Below, one piece after another: positions 27,440 to 40,371 of a stretch of DNA of 64,000 nucleotides (positions are counted from its first letter, which is position 1; each line of letters begins with the position of its first letter). The stretch is from Pegea sp. RAD2-039. Taxonomy: Eukaryota > Chordata > Thaliacea > Salpida > Salpidae. The stretch spans positions 744,001 to 808,000 of the forward strand of contig JAQGEQ010000191.1 of assembly GCA_034620365.1 (NCBI GenBank), read 5' to 3'. Below the pieces are notes generated by a model. That model saw nothing but the letters and a program-made list of their open reading frames with translations, made no database searches and was not told the DNA's origin. The translations under genes and the position numbers were made by a program.

Positions 27440-27515
27440 CTAGCCAGCCCAAAGCAGCATGGCTGGTACATAGCCCAGACATCAGAGAAGAAGGGCCCCT
27501 GCCAGGCTATGGGGA
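27440..27515. other. G/C-rich patch with two hairpins, downstream of the ADAMTS gene
   Basis: About 75 bases near 60% G+C sit inside A/T-rich DNA, 420-500 nt past the ADAMTS stop. CCAGCC (27444-27449) can pair with GGCTGG (27461-27466), and CATAGCC (27469-27475) with GGCTATG (27505-27511). It could be a structured 3' UTR or small RNA, an inserted fragment, or an exon: on the - strand an acceptor-like CCCCATAG at 27514-27507 opens a frame (WQGPFFSDVWAMYQPCC) that ends in TGA. Confidence 0.4.
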
Positions 27516-27680
27516 CATACAAATATCTTGAAAATGTGATGAAAAAGCAAAAATAAAAAGGCAGCTGCTGTTATCATCTTTGCCAGCAAAGGTGAGAGCA
27601 TACGGTTTAAACGAGACAAGAAGAAAATTATGAGCGAAAAATAAACATAAGAAAAGCACACAGTGACAAAATAATTAAGT

Positions 27681-27686
27681 TTTAAT
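27681..27686 (-). terminator. possible variant poly(A) signal (ATTAAA) for the ADAMTS gene
   Basis: I found no AATAAA on the - strand in the ~400 bases after the stop at 27939. ATTAAA here, about 250 nt downstream, is the nearest variant I saw. If used, the G/C-rich patch at 27.44-27.51 kb would fall outside the mRNA. Confidence 0.25.
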
Positions 27687-27938
27687 TTTGTCCAAAATTA
27701 AGAAATTAAAGCTACAAATTTCACTTTTAATTTGTTTAAGGATTGTGAGTTTACCAAATATTATTAGAAAACAGTTGAAACCGAATAAGAAAAGAGATTT
27801 GGAAGATTACATATGAAAATCTGGAGAGATATCTTTCAATAAAGATTACAAAAAAAGACGGAAGAAGGTAACCGCAAGAAAAAGCAATCGAATCATTGCT
27901 GTTGCTATTCATCGATCACTCTACCGTGGCAAAACAAA

Positions 27939-30900
27939 TCAGCCATGGCAGTCACGGATTTTGCAACCGTGAGTATTTGATGGTTGAAGCTTAGAAGCAC
28001 AACGGCTAGTATCAACTAAATCTCCATTATCCAATACACATTTCAAATGGCGTTTCTTGTACCCTAGTCCACAAGAAACTGAACAACTAGACCAGGGACC
28101 TGTTCTCCAGTTGGCTTCACTACTTGTAACTCGGTTACGAGTGTAAGTTGTTCTTCTCGTATCAACTGGTGAACTTCTGATAGTTTTGCAACGAATTTGA
28201 CAGTTTTGTCGAGTGCGTGGCTTTTCTCGAAGATTACATCTGTAGTAAGAAAATTGGTTTAATAAAGTTATTATTTTGACAAAAGAACAGAGTTAGTTGT
28301 AGACGGTGGGTGGGTTTGACAAGTTAAAGGCTACAATTAGTTTTGCTACTTAAGAAAACTTTTATGTGTTGACAAAAAAGTGGAAAAAATGGGAGTAACG
28401 CTTAAGTAGTTTAAAGTTCAGTGAATGGCCCTGTTTTCTTTCTTGTTTAACTTTCGCTTTTGTCATTTAACATCAAAGCAGACGTCTATGGCTGGTTAGA
28501 TCAAAAATAAAAATAAATGGGAAAGCTTCAGAAAACACAAGGATCGGAAACTCCAAGTGAATGAGAGTTTTTTTCATTGTTCCTTTATTTCTATAGTATG
28601 TCTAACAAGAGGGAAAAACTCTTGGGGCAAATGAAGCTTGTTGTGGTTGTTGAGGACAAAATGAGATGTCAACTTACGTGCTAACAATGTTCTTTCCCTG
28701 CTTACAGAGTACACTACGACGGGCTACTCCGTTTCCACATTGCCTATCTCCAAAAACTTTACATTTTCTCCAACGTCCAGTGACCCATCTGGGCTCATTG
28801 TCAATTACATCAACTTCTGGGTCAAGATCATGTTCGACAACTCGAATTTTACCTCTAGATTGAGTACGGTTGCGATCCTTTTAGAGGTAGTAAATGTAAA
28901 TCAACTATTTTAAGTTAGGTAGCCTCATTACTTACTATCTTAGTTCGTTTGCGAGATACTCGGCGAATATAATAAGACCATTTAACTTTAGGATTAATTG
29001 TTTTTTCAGTCAATAATAACAAATGTAGTTCTTTGGTCAGTGGACGCCCATTAGTGGTAATGGTTTCAGTTAATTTCATTGCACCAGAGTACTTGATGAC
29101 AGTTCCTGCAAATAAATGGTTAGTATCATTTAATCAATAAGAAATTATAGAAAACTCACCTCCATAAATCTTGACTTCAGGTTGCGTGTTGATGTAAATT
29201 TGGGTATTAAACAAATAACGTTCTTGGTCATCTTGTAGTAATAAGTAGTTTCCATCACTATACTCTCCGGCAGATGCTTTTTGGGTAATCACAATGTTTG
29301 TGGCACCGATAGGAAATACTACCAAACGTTTCTTTCCTCTTTTCTTATCACTATTTTTACCTGCACAATAAAATCATGTTTAAATCTCTGTTCATTTTCA
29401 CATCACTAAATAATATGACGTCATTAGAATGATAGCAACGAGTGATGAAGTGCGTGAAAACACATCAAGGAAAATGTTATTGGAAACTTTAACACTCGCT
29501 TTCATTCATAAGGGGTAGATACCAGAACTACTTGTTTTGTGTAGTTTACCGCCTCATACAGTAGTTTTTTTTTAATTTGGAGCTAAACAATCCCACTAAA
29601 CTTAGTTTTATACAAAATTTTATTGGGATATACCTTTAACTCGTTTGCATAACTTTCTGCTTCCTCTGCAAACTCCACATTTGTTAAATTTTGCTTTTGA
29701 GCCAAGAACACGGTCACAACCAGCTTGCATACATGTTCCGTCAACACAGATGTCAGTGGTCATAGGGCTACATCTATATAAGAAATGTATTTAATATAGA
29801 AGATCAGGTTATGGAGCTAAGTACTTACGGAGTTCCGTCAGCAACTTTCTGTCTCCAAACCGCAAAAGCGTTAGTTTGGTTGTCTATACAAGTCAACTTG
29901 CATCGGTCTTCGTCGGCAATGTCAGTGTATTTTGGTATCCAAATAGGAGTTATAATGCTACCAGCAAAAGGCTTCATGGGTCGCCTTTCATTGAAGGTGC
30001 TACATTGTTGGGCACGGTAGTCTGTATTTGGGTCAGGACATTCTTGAATTTTGCAACTTCGAATCAATCTTCTGTTCCCAAGACACAAGCGACCACCATT
30101 TCGAGGTGAAGGATTGTTGCAATCACGGATTGAAAACTGAACTCCACCACCACATGTTCTATCAGTTCAAGTTTTAGTGAGAAAATTCCTTAAATTAATC
30201 AGCTTTTAATACCTTGAACAGCTACCAAAACTGCCCCAACTACCCCAGCCACCATTAACAGGTATTGGACGACGAGTTTTTGATTCACATTCACCACTGA
30301 AACAAGCCATACCTTCACCACATGATGTCCCATCGGCTCGATTGAAGCCTCGTGTCACACACGATCTTTGTTAGAAAAATAATTTTAGAAATAGGCTATA
30401 TGTGGAATCTTTATCACCATACCTTTGAGCAACACCTTTTTTGCTGCACCAAAGTGTTGAGCAAGTTTGCAATACATTATAGTTGCAAGCTTTACTACCT
30501 CTTCCAAATGAAAACTCACATTGTTTATCGGCCCCATATCTTTCTCCTAAAAGTCCAACAGGATAAGTCTGTAAAATAAGAATTGTTTTACAGACATTTA
30601 CACTAGATTTAACAATATAATCTGATCATAACAGAAGGATGTAAAAGGCCTTAGGCAATTATTAACTAAACTAAATCACGCATAACACAACAGCACATAC
30701 ACATCAGCTAAACTAATGCTTCTTTTTGTTTCCGCAAAAACTTTTTTATTCTATTTTTCAATTATGTCCCACAAGCTAATCCACACCACTTGTTCCAAAT
30801 TTTTAACTTACTTCTGCTCTGGTAGGTCTGTTTTCAAGGCAGGTTGCACGATTGTCTTTAAAGAATGACTGAATATCAGTTCTTGAACATAAACTCCAAG

Positions 30901-32725
30901 GATCATTAGTTGGATCAACAACAACTGATTTCATCACATGATTATCAGTATCACCCTCTGCCCTGTATCTCTTGCAATGGGCCTGTTCGTCGTGAACCAT
31001 ATTAAAGGTGTGACCAACCTAAAAGTAGTTGTTTAGTTATCACTGAAAATGGTATTGAGAAATAATAGAAAATGAAACACCTACCTCGTGGGCTATTGTA
31101 ATAGAAGTAGAAAGGCCCTTATCTTCTACAATCGCACAACTACGTGCAAGGTCGGAGCCAGTACACATACCTCCCATTAGACCCATTCCTATAAAAACAC
31201 ACAGTGTTATTGAAATAAACAAACGTCATCAAAGCATAATGGTTGTAGTCGTAAAAACAGGTGATCATTAGGGTGGGTTGCTAAGTTGGACTGCTAATTG
31301 AGTAAAATCATCTTAAAGAGTTCAGTTAATTAATTGGCAAGCTTCTATCTCAACAACACTTGAGCATTTCCTTGTTCAACCTCTCAATACTTGAGTCGGT
31401 TCTTGTAATAAAAAGGTTTAAAAAGCAAGCATCGAATAAACGGGCAGGGTCATCTACTTATGTGGTATTTTGAAGAACATTTAGTGGTAAAAAGTGCTTT
31501 GATCTCGACAACCGCACCCAGGAAAGGACAAACAAACACTAGACAACTAGTGGGTGAATTTTAGTGGTCCAACCTGGTCATAAAAAGTTGATAACTAACC
31601 TAGAATGATACAAGAATTTCTAAAGCACAAATCGACGTCTGTGAAAAATACAGCCACGTCATAATGATCGGGATGATCTGGTGGACGGTAGTGAGTCCTG
31701 TTCTGCCATAAGCAGAAATCAGTCAGGAGCTGATCCGCATCTGTTGTTACTTCAAGATCATCATGTTCGTCCAAAATAACAATCTGTGAGCAAATTTATG
31801 GTTAGCAACGCAGGAAATGAATCACGTGACGTAATCTTTACCTTAGAAACAACCATAGAGACGATTAGTCCAAGACTTGGGTGAGCAAAAATACGATTAG
31901 CACCACTCATGATGGTTAGAAGATAATGTTCAAGTTCAGAACCATATTTTTTAACCATGGTGTGATCTGCAACCACCATTGCTTCAATGTAATATTCTTT
32001 TGAGTATATATCGCGTTTTGGCCGCGATCGTTCTTGTTCGAATTCAATCTAAAAATTGAAAAAGGTGAATAAGAGTTGAAAAAAAATAAGGGTGAATCTC
32101 TCACTTTTTTAGCTAAATCACTTTTCGAGTAATAAGGTTCACTATCAGCGTTTCCACATGATTCTTTTGGGGCAGATCTTCCATCGGCTGGATCGCGTCG
32201 GCGAATTAAATGAGGTTTATTCGATTCTTCTAGCTTTCCATCGCTTGTAAGTGGCTCAATAAAATACTGATATTTTCCAGTTGTTATAGAACCCATCATG
32301 GAATCGCATAAGCTCAGTGAAACTGCAGAATCTTTTTCATCTATCACATGTCCTTTGTAGAAGCAGTGTTGAAGATCATATCTTGAGGGATCAATACTAC
32401 CGCAGGATTCATTAACAGCTGCCCCACTATGAGATATCATGAAGTTTGGAGATATTAGGAGAGAATCAGGTTTTAAAGCTAAGATCATGGATTTTCCAAA
32501 TGCAGTGATGTTGTAGACTGGAGATTCGAAATCAGAGTGTAACTCAATATCTTCAATTGATCTTCTTCTTCTGTAGTGACCTGTTTCAACAGTGTCACGA
32601 TAACTTCGACTCAAACGTAAAGGGGTGATGATCTCTTCATGAATATCAGCAGCAATATTTTTAGCACTGCTACAAAAACAAAGCACGCTGAGTAGTATAA
32701 CAAGACACATATATCCAGACTTCAT
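27939..32725 (-). CDS. ADAMTS zinc metalloprotease, complete, with three TSP1 repeats
   Basis: Thirteen exons join in phase: 32725-32105, 32048-31842, 31783-31600, 31188-31085, 31018-30812, 30568-30423, 30365-30213, 30158-29829, 29773-29634, 29360-29160, 29105-28936, 28877-28678 and 28239-27939, giving 987 residues. Signal peptide about 1-21; prodomain to a furin-type site RPKR (216-219), with further basic runs at 52-55. The protease domain carries the zinc motif HEVGHTFNMVHD (371-382; ligands His371, His375, His381, catalytic Glu372) and a Met-turn at Met401. Then come disintegrin-like (about 442-515), TSP1-1 (Trp530, Trp533, CSRTCGGG), Cys-rich (VDGTCMQAGC, KCGVCRGS), spacer (FPIGATNI) and TSP1-2 and -3 (Trp852/Trp857, Trp932/Trp937). 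The product should be a secreted matrix-cleaving enzyme activated by a furin-like protease. Catalytic residues look intact. Eight of its twelve introns are 54-66 nt. Which vertebrate ADAMTS it matches is not decided here. Confidence 0.95.
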
Positions 32726-33690
32726 CTTATTTGTCTTGATGCTGAGGTTTCAAAAAGTTTCGTTTAAGAAAAACAACGATTTAAAAAGGCATGTAAAGAT
32801 TGCAATAAAATCGTTTTATTATTCAGTTTTACTTCTGAAAAACAAAAGAAAGAGGTTTAAGGGATTCGACTAGAAAAACAAGCTTTGATAGTTATCATAA
32901 AAAACTAAAATGTGAGCTTGCAATAACTTCACTTTTTTACTGCTGCAAAACTTAGAAATTAGTTTTACTTGAAAACCTCAACCTTGAAATAAGATGAACA
33001 ACAATTAAAAGCAAGCGAGAGATCTTACTAAAGACAATTTTTAATTTTTTAGCATATAGCAGCAAAATAAATTTAATTACTTCGTATAATCAATTAAAAG
33101 ATTTCTATTAATGGCGATTTAAACGAGAGATGCCTCAAAACTTTTTAAAACTATTACAACCTTAGACAAGGCTTTTTGATCAGAAAATGATCAAAACAAA
33201 AGAATTTTAACTGTAAGAAATGAGACACATGAAATAAGTGAAGATATGATGCCGGAAACGTCTAGTCGTCTTACTTTATATCATTCCTGCTCTGAGATGA
33301 AACAAATCATTCCTCCTACTCAACAAATCTCACTATTCTCAACTCTTTTCTTCTCCTTTATATGTTCAGTATTGTTTTTATGCAAACTGATTCTCTGTTG
33401 TCAGTAGATTGAGTTGAAGTAAGTTGTTGATACCACCAAGTATACAAGATAGTCAGACGAATTACAAAGTTTTTTTTTGGTACAATCAGCTCTCATAGAA
33501 AGATAATTTTTGGACTAGCATCCTAACATCAGTACAAGTATTCAGCTGACAAACTTCTGAAGTTTTAACTTCATCAAGACAAACTTGTGCCTCCGGCTAA
33601 AGATACCTCAGAAGAAAACCTCCAATCTCATCTCTCTTATTTATTGTTCTCTTTTTATCACGATCATACCCGATTGCGGAAAGAGACCCC
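32726..33690. other. 5' flank of the ADAMTS gene
   Basis: This probably holds the 5' UTR and proximal promoter, read leftward. I see no clear TATA box or further coding exon, and the sequence is ordinary A/T-rich DNA. Confidence 0.4.
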
Positions 33691-34145
33691 GAGACCTATT
33701 GGCGCCCATTGTGACGCTGTGAGAGACCACTGTTTACATATATCACAGCGGAAACTTATTTCCGGTGAAGTAATCGAAGTAAAAAACGAATGTTTGATAA
33801 ATAAAACAAATGAGAGAAGAATTAGAAGCTGGTGAAAAGAGTAACAAATTCTTCGGACACTTAACTTTTTGTACATTAAAGCAGAAAGTATGATTTGTGG
33901 ACAAGTTATCGGTTTGAACATCAGCCGCAGAATTTATAATATAACTCGCAAAGTTTTCTGACGCGTAAGTTTACTTGCGCATATGGGTGTGTAGCGAATG
34001 TGTTGCGCACACATACAATCTTTTATGCTCGTACACGCTAGCCGTAGTCTGTTAGGCGTTAATAACTGATCGCTTCTCGTGAAATTCGTTGATATATGCG
34101 CAGACGGCCACACACGGCTGATCAATTTACTTTCCTCCTTTTTTG
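33690..34145. promoter_or_regulatory. candidate CpG-bearing promoter or enhancer region upstream of the ADAMTS gene
   Basis: G+C and CpG are clearly higher here than around it. Seen: an inverted CCAAT at 33698-33702, CGGAAA-CTTA-TTTCCG (ETS-like inverted repeat, about 33749-33764), TTGCGCA at 33975-33981 and 34003-34009, and TGCGCA at 34097-34102 (NRF1-like half sites). It lies 1.0-1.4 kb upstream of the ADAMTS start codon. That these sites are bound is inference. Confidence 0.4.
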
Positions 34146-34919
34146 GCGCTGTTTAATTCACGATTGAGCTAGATGACGATTAGCAAAGGACAATAGAAGA
34201 CTTTGTCTGGGCGTGGGTCTTCCAGGTTCTACAAAGAATTTGCTGTCTCTGCTCAAGCATAAACTCTCTGATTTTTTTCTGCTTTGAAGTGGGTAAAATA
34301 GTTGAGAAGCATTCGAGCTGAAAGCTCATTGAAGCAACTAATAATTTTTACTTATGCAGCGCCTGAACATAACAATTTCTTTACTTCTCCGATCACAAGA
34401 TTTTTCTGATTAAATTTCTCGTTTTATAAGCCAACTGAAAATTACTAAAATATTTTGTCAATTGGAAATTCAGATGGATAGCAATTGTTCAGTATTTGTT
34501 TTGTTTGCTTGAAACTAAATCTAACTTTGTCTTTCAGCAATAGACTGACTTTGAGTAGCGCCAATTAATAATTGATACAAGCTTTGGCGACCGAACGCAA
34601 ACTTCTACTTCTATTGCACATTTAGACGCTACTTAGTGAACGAAAAGAAGAAGAGTTAGAAGCAGCAGTAACAAAAGAAGAGTTTAGGAAGACACAAATG
34701 TAAAGCCAGTATTAAAGATCAGAGAAATTAACTAAAGCTGACACACAAATAAAAAATATTGATAAAATAAAAACTCTGTTCAACTGTCATGAGTAAACCT
34801 CAGTAAATGTTCAAATTTACGAGGGCATCATCACTTTAGTCAAAAGTACATCTCTAGTCCTTACAATAGACTTCTAAGTCAAGAGCTGCAGATCACGGTA
34901 AGGCGCGGTCTATTTTATC

Positions 34920-35132
34920 ATGTTCATCTACGTTTTTCTTTTCGTTTCACTCGCCACTGGAGGCGCTAAGGAGTCAGACTTTTTCTTGAGTAAACGTAGA
35001 ACTACGCAAAAGGAGATGCTTTTTTCCCCTATTTGCTTCGTTCAAAGCCTTGATACTAAGCAGGTCTCAAGTTTTCGAGTTTATGACGTATTTATGACAT
35101 CATTTACAACTGTTGTTCTACTTTTTACTTAA
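34920..35132 (+). CDS. candidate small secreted protein (70 aa)
   Basis: A true ATG at 34920 opens 70 codons in a G/C-richer region. The N-terminus MFIYVFLFVSLATGGA looks like a signal peptide. The middle is basic and polar, and the C-terminus (FMTSFTTVVLLFT) is hydrophobic, as in a GPI-anchored or tail-anchored small protein. A first exon splicing onward is also possible. It is transcribed away from the ADAMTS gene, so the CpG-bearing region could serve both. No family is recognised and the frame length alone is not significant. Confidence 0.25.
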   Translation: MFIYVFLFVSLATGGAKESDFFLSKRRTTQKEMLFSPICFVQSLDTKQVSSFRVYDVFMTSFTTVVLLFT

Positions 35133-38100
35133 TATGTGATCATATGTTGATCGGACAATCAAACTACGAAAAAATAAACTTTGGTGACGAGTTTTTCGTA
35201 ACCGTCAAATTTCGAACAGTATCGGCGGCCACTGTATGCGCTAGAGAGTAATAGTAGTGTCAACAAGACTTTTTCAGCAATGAGCGAAACTTTATTGACA
35301 TTATGAAATAAATTCGACTACTTAAAGTTCAGTTTTGAAATTTTATTGTGAAACTTTTATAAACTTATTTGTTTCATCCTAAAAATTGGCACATTTCTCA
35401 CCAAAATCAACTTCTAAACGGAAAATAAGCTAAAAGCTCATTTGATAAGTTATCAATTTTGACTTTAATATCAGTTAACAGTGAGAAAAATTTATAATGA
35501 CCTTATCAAGAATTAAATGTATTAATTCGAAAGTAACTATACTTAATAACAGTTTAGAAAAAAAATGTTTTTCATTAAATTTTTTTGGAAGTTTATCAAA
35601 CGAACGAAAAGTATAATTGATGGAATTAACAAAATTCATGAGAAATTAAAAAAAAATTCAAAACAAATCGTTAAAAGACAACCTTTAAAATTCATACAAT
35701 GAAAACTAATTCTATATTTAATCCAAATTAGGGTAAAAAGTTAAAGTTTATAACATTGTGGTATACATGAATAGATAATGTGACGTTAGGCTTTTACAAT
35801 AGCTTCTTTTGTACAACTCTAAATTTGACTGTTTACAAGTTTCAGTAAAATATTCATCAAGACCTTTCCATAAGGTTTAAGTACACGCAGTTATTATAAG
35901 AGATGAGAATTTAAAAGCAACAATCTTAAGAACAAGTGGTTTTCGGATCATTTTAATCTTTTATTACTACTTTAAAAACAATTAGTCTATAAAAATGGTT
36001 GTAAAAAATATGTTAAACAAATAAAGTTTCAAGTCTTTACAACTTATTATTCAAATATTTTATCAGTATTGCTTATTTGATCTTTAAGTATATAAAACGT
36101 TTTTCAGAAACAAGTTTTTAGGAAAACTAAATAAGTTAGATCACGACTACATCTATTTTATAATATAGCTCTGAAAAAAAATATATGGTTGAGAGACTAC
36201 ACATCAAAGCTTAGCAAATAGTTGTTCAAAGTAAAGATCACGGACAGAAGTTTGCAGAATCAATGATAAAATACTAAAATGAAAGCTATTTTAAAAAGTA
36301 AACTAGTTTGGAAATATTACTCCTAACTTTTGAATTTGTTATGTCCAATTCATCATCAAAAACATCAAATAACATCTAAAAGACAATGAGAAGCAAATTA
36401 ATAAAGATTTACAAATTTAACTTATCAGAGGTAAAATACCAACTATTATATCATTATAAATAATCTTATTGTTTTCAGAAAGTTAGAAATCAACTGAAGA
36501 TTTGGTTAAAGCATCAGTCGTTAAAATAATTAAAATTTGTTTGAAGACTTTGATACAATAATCGGACAAAAAGTTAAGCTAAGAATAAAATAATCAAAAT
36601 TTCATATTTACATCAAAGTTCTAGTTAGAACTAATAAGATTACAAGAACTCACTGTCATTGTATAGTTGCTAAATAAGGAACTTCCTGATTTTCACGAGG
36701 TCTAATTATTAATCTATACTTTTATCTTGTCAAAGTACCGTAGTTTGTAGCTAAACTGAAAACAATTTATATTTTTAAATCTAAATCATAGATAAAAATG
36801 GTTTAAAGTTTATTAAGAATTATGAAATGCTAAATATCAAAAATATTGATCAGAAAAGTTTTCATCAAACCCTTTTACCAATTGGTCATAAAACAGGTTG
36901 AAAAATTTAAATCTTTAAAATATTAACTCTTTAATAAAAACACAAAGTAAGAATATAAAGTAATTCTAAGAAAGACAAGTTAGTCAAAGTATATTAAACA
37001 GTAGCAACAAACGTATTTCCTTTAAATAATTTGAATATGTGGTAACATTTTATTTACAACTATATAAAAGTTTACTTTTTATTTGTCTTAGTAGTATAAA
37101 AAAGCCGAAGCTAAGTAATTAAACTTAGCTTGTTTTTTGGGATGAAAAGTCAGATCAAAATAAGAACTTATTTATTGAAGAGACCTTTGAGGATTATAAG
37201 TAGATAGAATAAAACTTAGCCACAAAAACTTGCAATAAAGATTAAATTATTGTTATCTTTAATTCATCTCTACAGAGAGCTGGCTAAGAATATGTATAAA
37301 TGTCAAAACAATATAAAGTTTCATGACTTTTTATGAAACAATTAGAAGCTATAACTGTTTAATCATTAGAAAATTTATTTTGATCATACAAAACAAGAAA
37401 GCTAAAAAATCTTTATCTAAACAACTACTAAAATGAAATCTCGAGAAAAAAAGTAAAGTTTAATCTTGAAAATAATAATCCCTAATCTTGACAAGACTTG
37501 TATTTTCACAGGGAAATAAAAGTCAAAACTATACAAACAAATCAAAATTGATACAATATAAGGAGTTATTCCTTGAAAAGTCACTTTTCTGCGATATTAC
37601 AGCTATATTTTATAACCTCAAGTAGGGCACCAGCAATTTGAGGTAGTAATTGCTAAGAAATAAATAAACTTACAACATATAAAATCATAAAGAGGTACAT
37701 GTAAGAGCTGGCACCAGCTGCTAATGATACTCATTTTAAGAATTTAAAAACAATTTCACTTCAGAAAAGAAAGATGAATGTTTTTTAAAACTGATAACAA
37801 TTACTTTATCTTTCCAATAAAATATCAATTTCTCAAGTAGCTGACATAAACAAAGTTCTGAAAACAAGAAACCTAAATTTGTTGAGTAAGAGTAACTTAG
37901 GTACTGGGTGTGGCTATCTATGTATCCGACAAAACGAAGGCTACCTTGAACTATATTACCTATCCAATTTAAAAAAGGAAGGCTTTGCAAATGAAACAAT
38001 GTAAGCAGATAACAGTTTGTCAAGAGACATGATAAACATAAGGTTTAACAGCTGTAAGATAAAATTCAATAGATGCAGATGAACTTTGACAAAGTTGTAA

Positions 38101-40371
38101 GTACATCCTTAACAAGGTCCTATCTGAGATTTGGTAAGATAGTAACAAGTTGTATGAAAATCATCTCTTACAGATGGACAACGCCCAATTACTTCAACGA
38201 GCCTAAAAAGGGCAATGAGTATTTAAATCGTCGCTCTACTTATATTCGTCCTGTAAACAAAAAATCTTGCAATGAAACTTACATTTGGTTGTTCAATGTC
38301 AAAGAAAAATAAGTTTTAAATGGAAACTTTATAAATAATTTTGTAAGATGTTTTTGTAAATTAACATTTTCTTAATTTTAGAAGTGAAAAAACTTTGATA
38401 CATTTTCTCACAGAATCAATTGTTCAACAAGGAAATTTATCAGTAAATTATCACAAAAACACACCAAAAAAACTTGAACATCAAAAAACGTATTTTAAAG
38501 CTGTTAGTGAAATCAATTCATAAACTTTTTGAAAATTTTTGTATCTTTTTGTTTCAAGCTAGAAAACCAAAGCTAAACAATTTTACTATCTTCTGATGTA
38601 CAAAATAGCGATTTGTTTAAACTAATTGTTTATTACTGAAAGTAAGCTAAATAAACAGAAAATAAACTAAATTAAATTTGTTATACAAAATAATTCTATA
38701 TATAGTTAGATAAAATTTTAATAAATCTAACAGCATTAGATCAAAGTAAACTTTATGTTAGTTAAAACGGTTTAGGCCTTTCCAGTTATTAAATGTTTAC
38801 ATACAATTAAAACCAACATTCTAAACTAAACAAGCTATATTAGCTTTAAATTATCAAAATAACCTCAAATTTGTATTGAGCTGATTTTAGTATGAGAAAT
38901 ATTAAAATTTGTTTCATGATAAAGCAGTTTTTGGCACCAATATCATCTTCTATATTTTGTTTTTGAGTCAACTCAATCAATATTTCAACACTAATCACTA
39001 GTTTGAAACTAAATCGATATTATCTTGATTAACTAAAATAGTCACTACACTAACACATAGTTATTGTTACCCTAACAAGTTTCGAAATTTCTAAACTGAA
39101 AAACTTGTTTAGAAAAGCGAAGATCAACCTATAATCTGCGACAAAAATTTACTTAGCACACAAGACTTAGTTTTTTCTTACGGGTTTTTATATACCTATA
39201 ATAAGGGCCTGTCTAGGCCGAGAATAGTCATGCTAAAACAAATATTATGGATAGTTTAAATTAGACTAAACTAAAAACTTTTTTCAGAACTTTGAACCTA
39301 TTTTTATTTTATAAATATATAAATTTTTTAACTTAAATATCTTAAAAAAATATTATTGATAAATTCTTCTCATAAAATAACCTGTAAAGTTTTTAAATAG
39401 AATATATTGAAATATATGTATTCGATTTAAAACTTTTTTAGCCTATAAATAGTACTAATAAAGTTAAATTATTTATTATTCTAACTAAAAGTTTTCAAAC
39501 TTAATAAATTTAAAGTATTTCTATAAATGACATGAAATAAACATAAAAATATAATTTTAATATAAATAAAATGAAAGTACAGAGAGACATATAAGTCTTG
39601 AGCAATTTCGAATTTTTTTTTATAAATAACTTCTAATATCTTAAATATTCCAGTAATTACAATATTTGAATTTATTTTATATATTGGTATTTTCAATTTG
39701 AAACAAATTTTTGTTAAAGTTATTTTATAGAATATTTTTGTTGAAGCGTAATCTGAAATAAATCATTTATTTGTCAATAAACAAAAGATTTCTTATTTTG
39801 GTTCTTATAAAAATATTTGTACTGAATATCTGGAAAATTGGAAAAAAATTTGTTTGAATATTTTATCATTTAATCATCTTAAATTTCTATTTTTCTAGAA
39901 GTAAATAAACAATATTTTAAACAAAATGAATTGGTCGAATTGATAAAAGTTTCATAAATACATTAATCCTTCAACTTTAAGATACTCTTAGTAAGCTTTT
40001 TAGGATTCATAGATTAAGAAGAAACATTTGGTAAAGAAGAGTTTCTTAAATAAGAATGAAATCAAGAGTTATTTTATATGTTTTAAAAGGATTATTTAAA
40101 CCGAAACAGATTTTCTCAGAAAAATAATCTTACTTCATCTAATATCTATAAATGATTATTAAACCTGAAAACAAAAATATAATTATAAAGTAATTAAGTA
40201 TTTCAAGAACAAATATTTTGAACCACTTTTAATCAAAGATGGTCTTTCATGTCATAGATGTATGATTTTTCATAGCGACATAAATATCATATTTTCAGAA
40301 AATTATCAAAAATAAAAATAAATATTTTTCGGTCAGGTGAATGTTTTCGATCAGATTAAATTGCAACTTAC
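35133..40371. other. A/T-rich stretch; weak open frames at 37.7-38.3 kb only
   Basis: Most of it is background. Around 37.67-38.31 kb complexity rises: a + strand ATG at 38073 opens 79 codons to 38312 (ending NETYIWLFNVKEK), and a - strand ATG at about 37.73 kb reads MSIISSWCQLLHVPLYDF to a GTAAGT donor. A short dyad AGCTGG-CA-CCAGCT lies near 37710-37723. None of this is enough to call a gene. Confidence 0.35.

Noticed and set aside
29811-30109. two + strand open frames
   Set aside because: They lie opposite ADAMTS exon 8 (30158-29829) and are shadows of it.
31916-32725. single 269-residue reading of the ADAMTS prodomain running on past residue 207
   Set aside because: It reads through the 56-nt intron 32104-32049 and then leaves the protease frame. 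Splicing restores the RPKR site and catalytic domain.
33587-33921. overlapping + and - open frames in the CpG-bearing region
   Set aside because: Both frames are open because of locally higher G+C, neither looks like a protein family, and the region reads better as regulatory.
37736-38023. 95-codon - strand open frame
   Set aside because: It starts with TTG, and a different frame from the nearby ATG stops after 24 codons. Composition is close to background, so it is not called.
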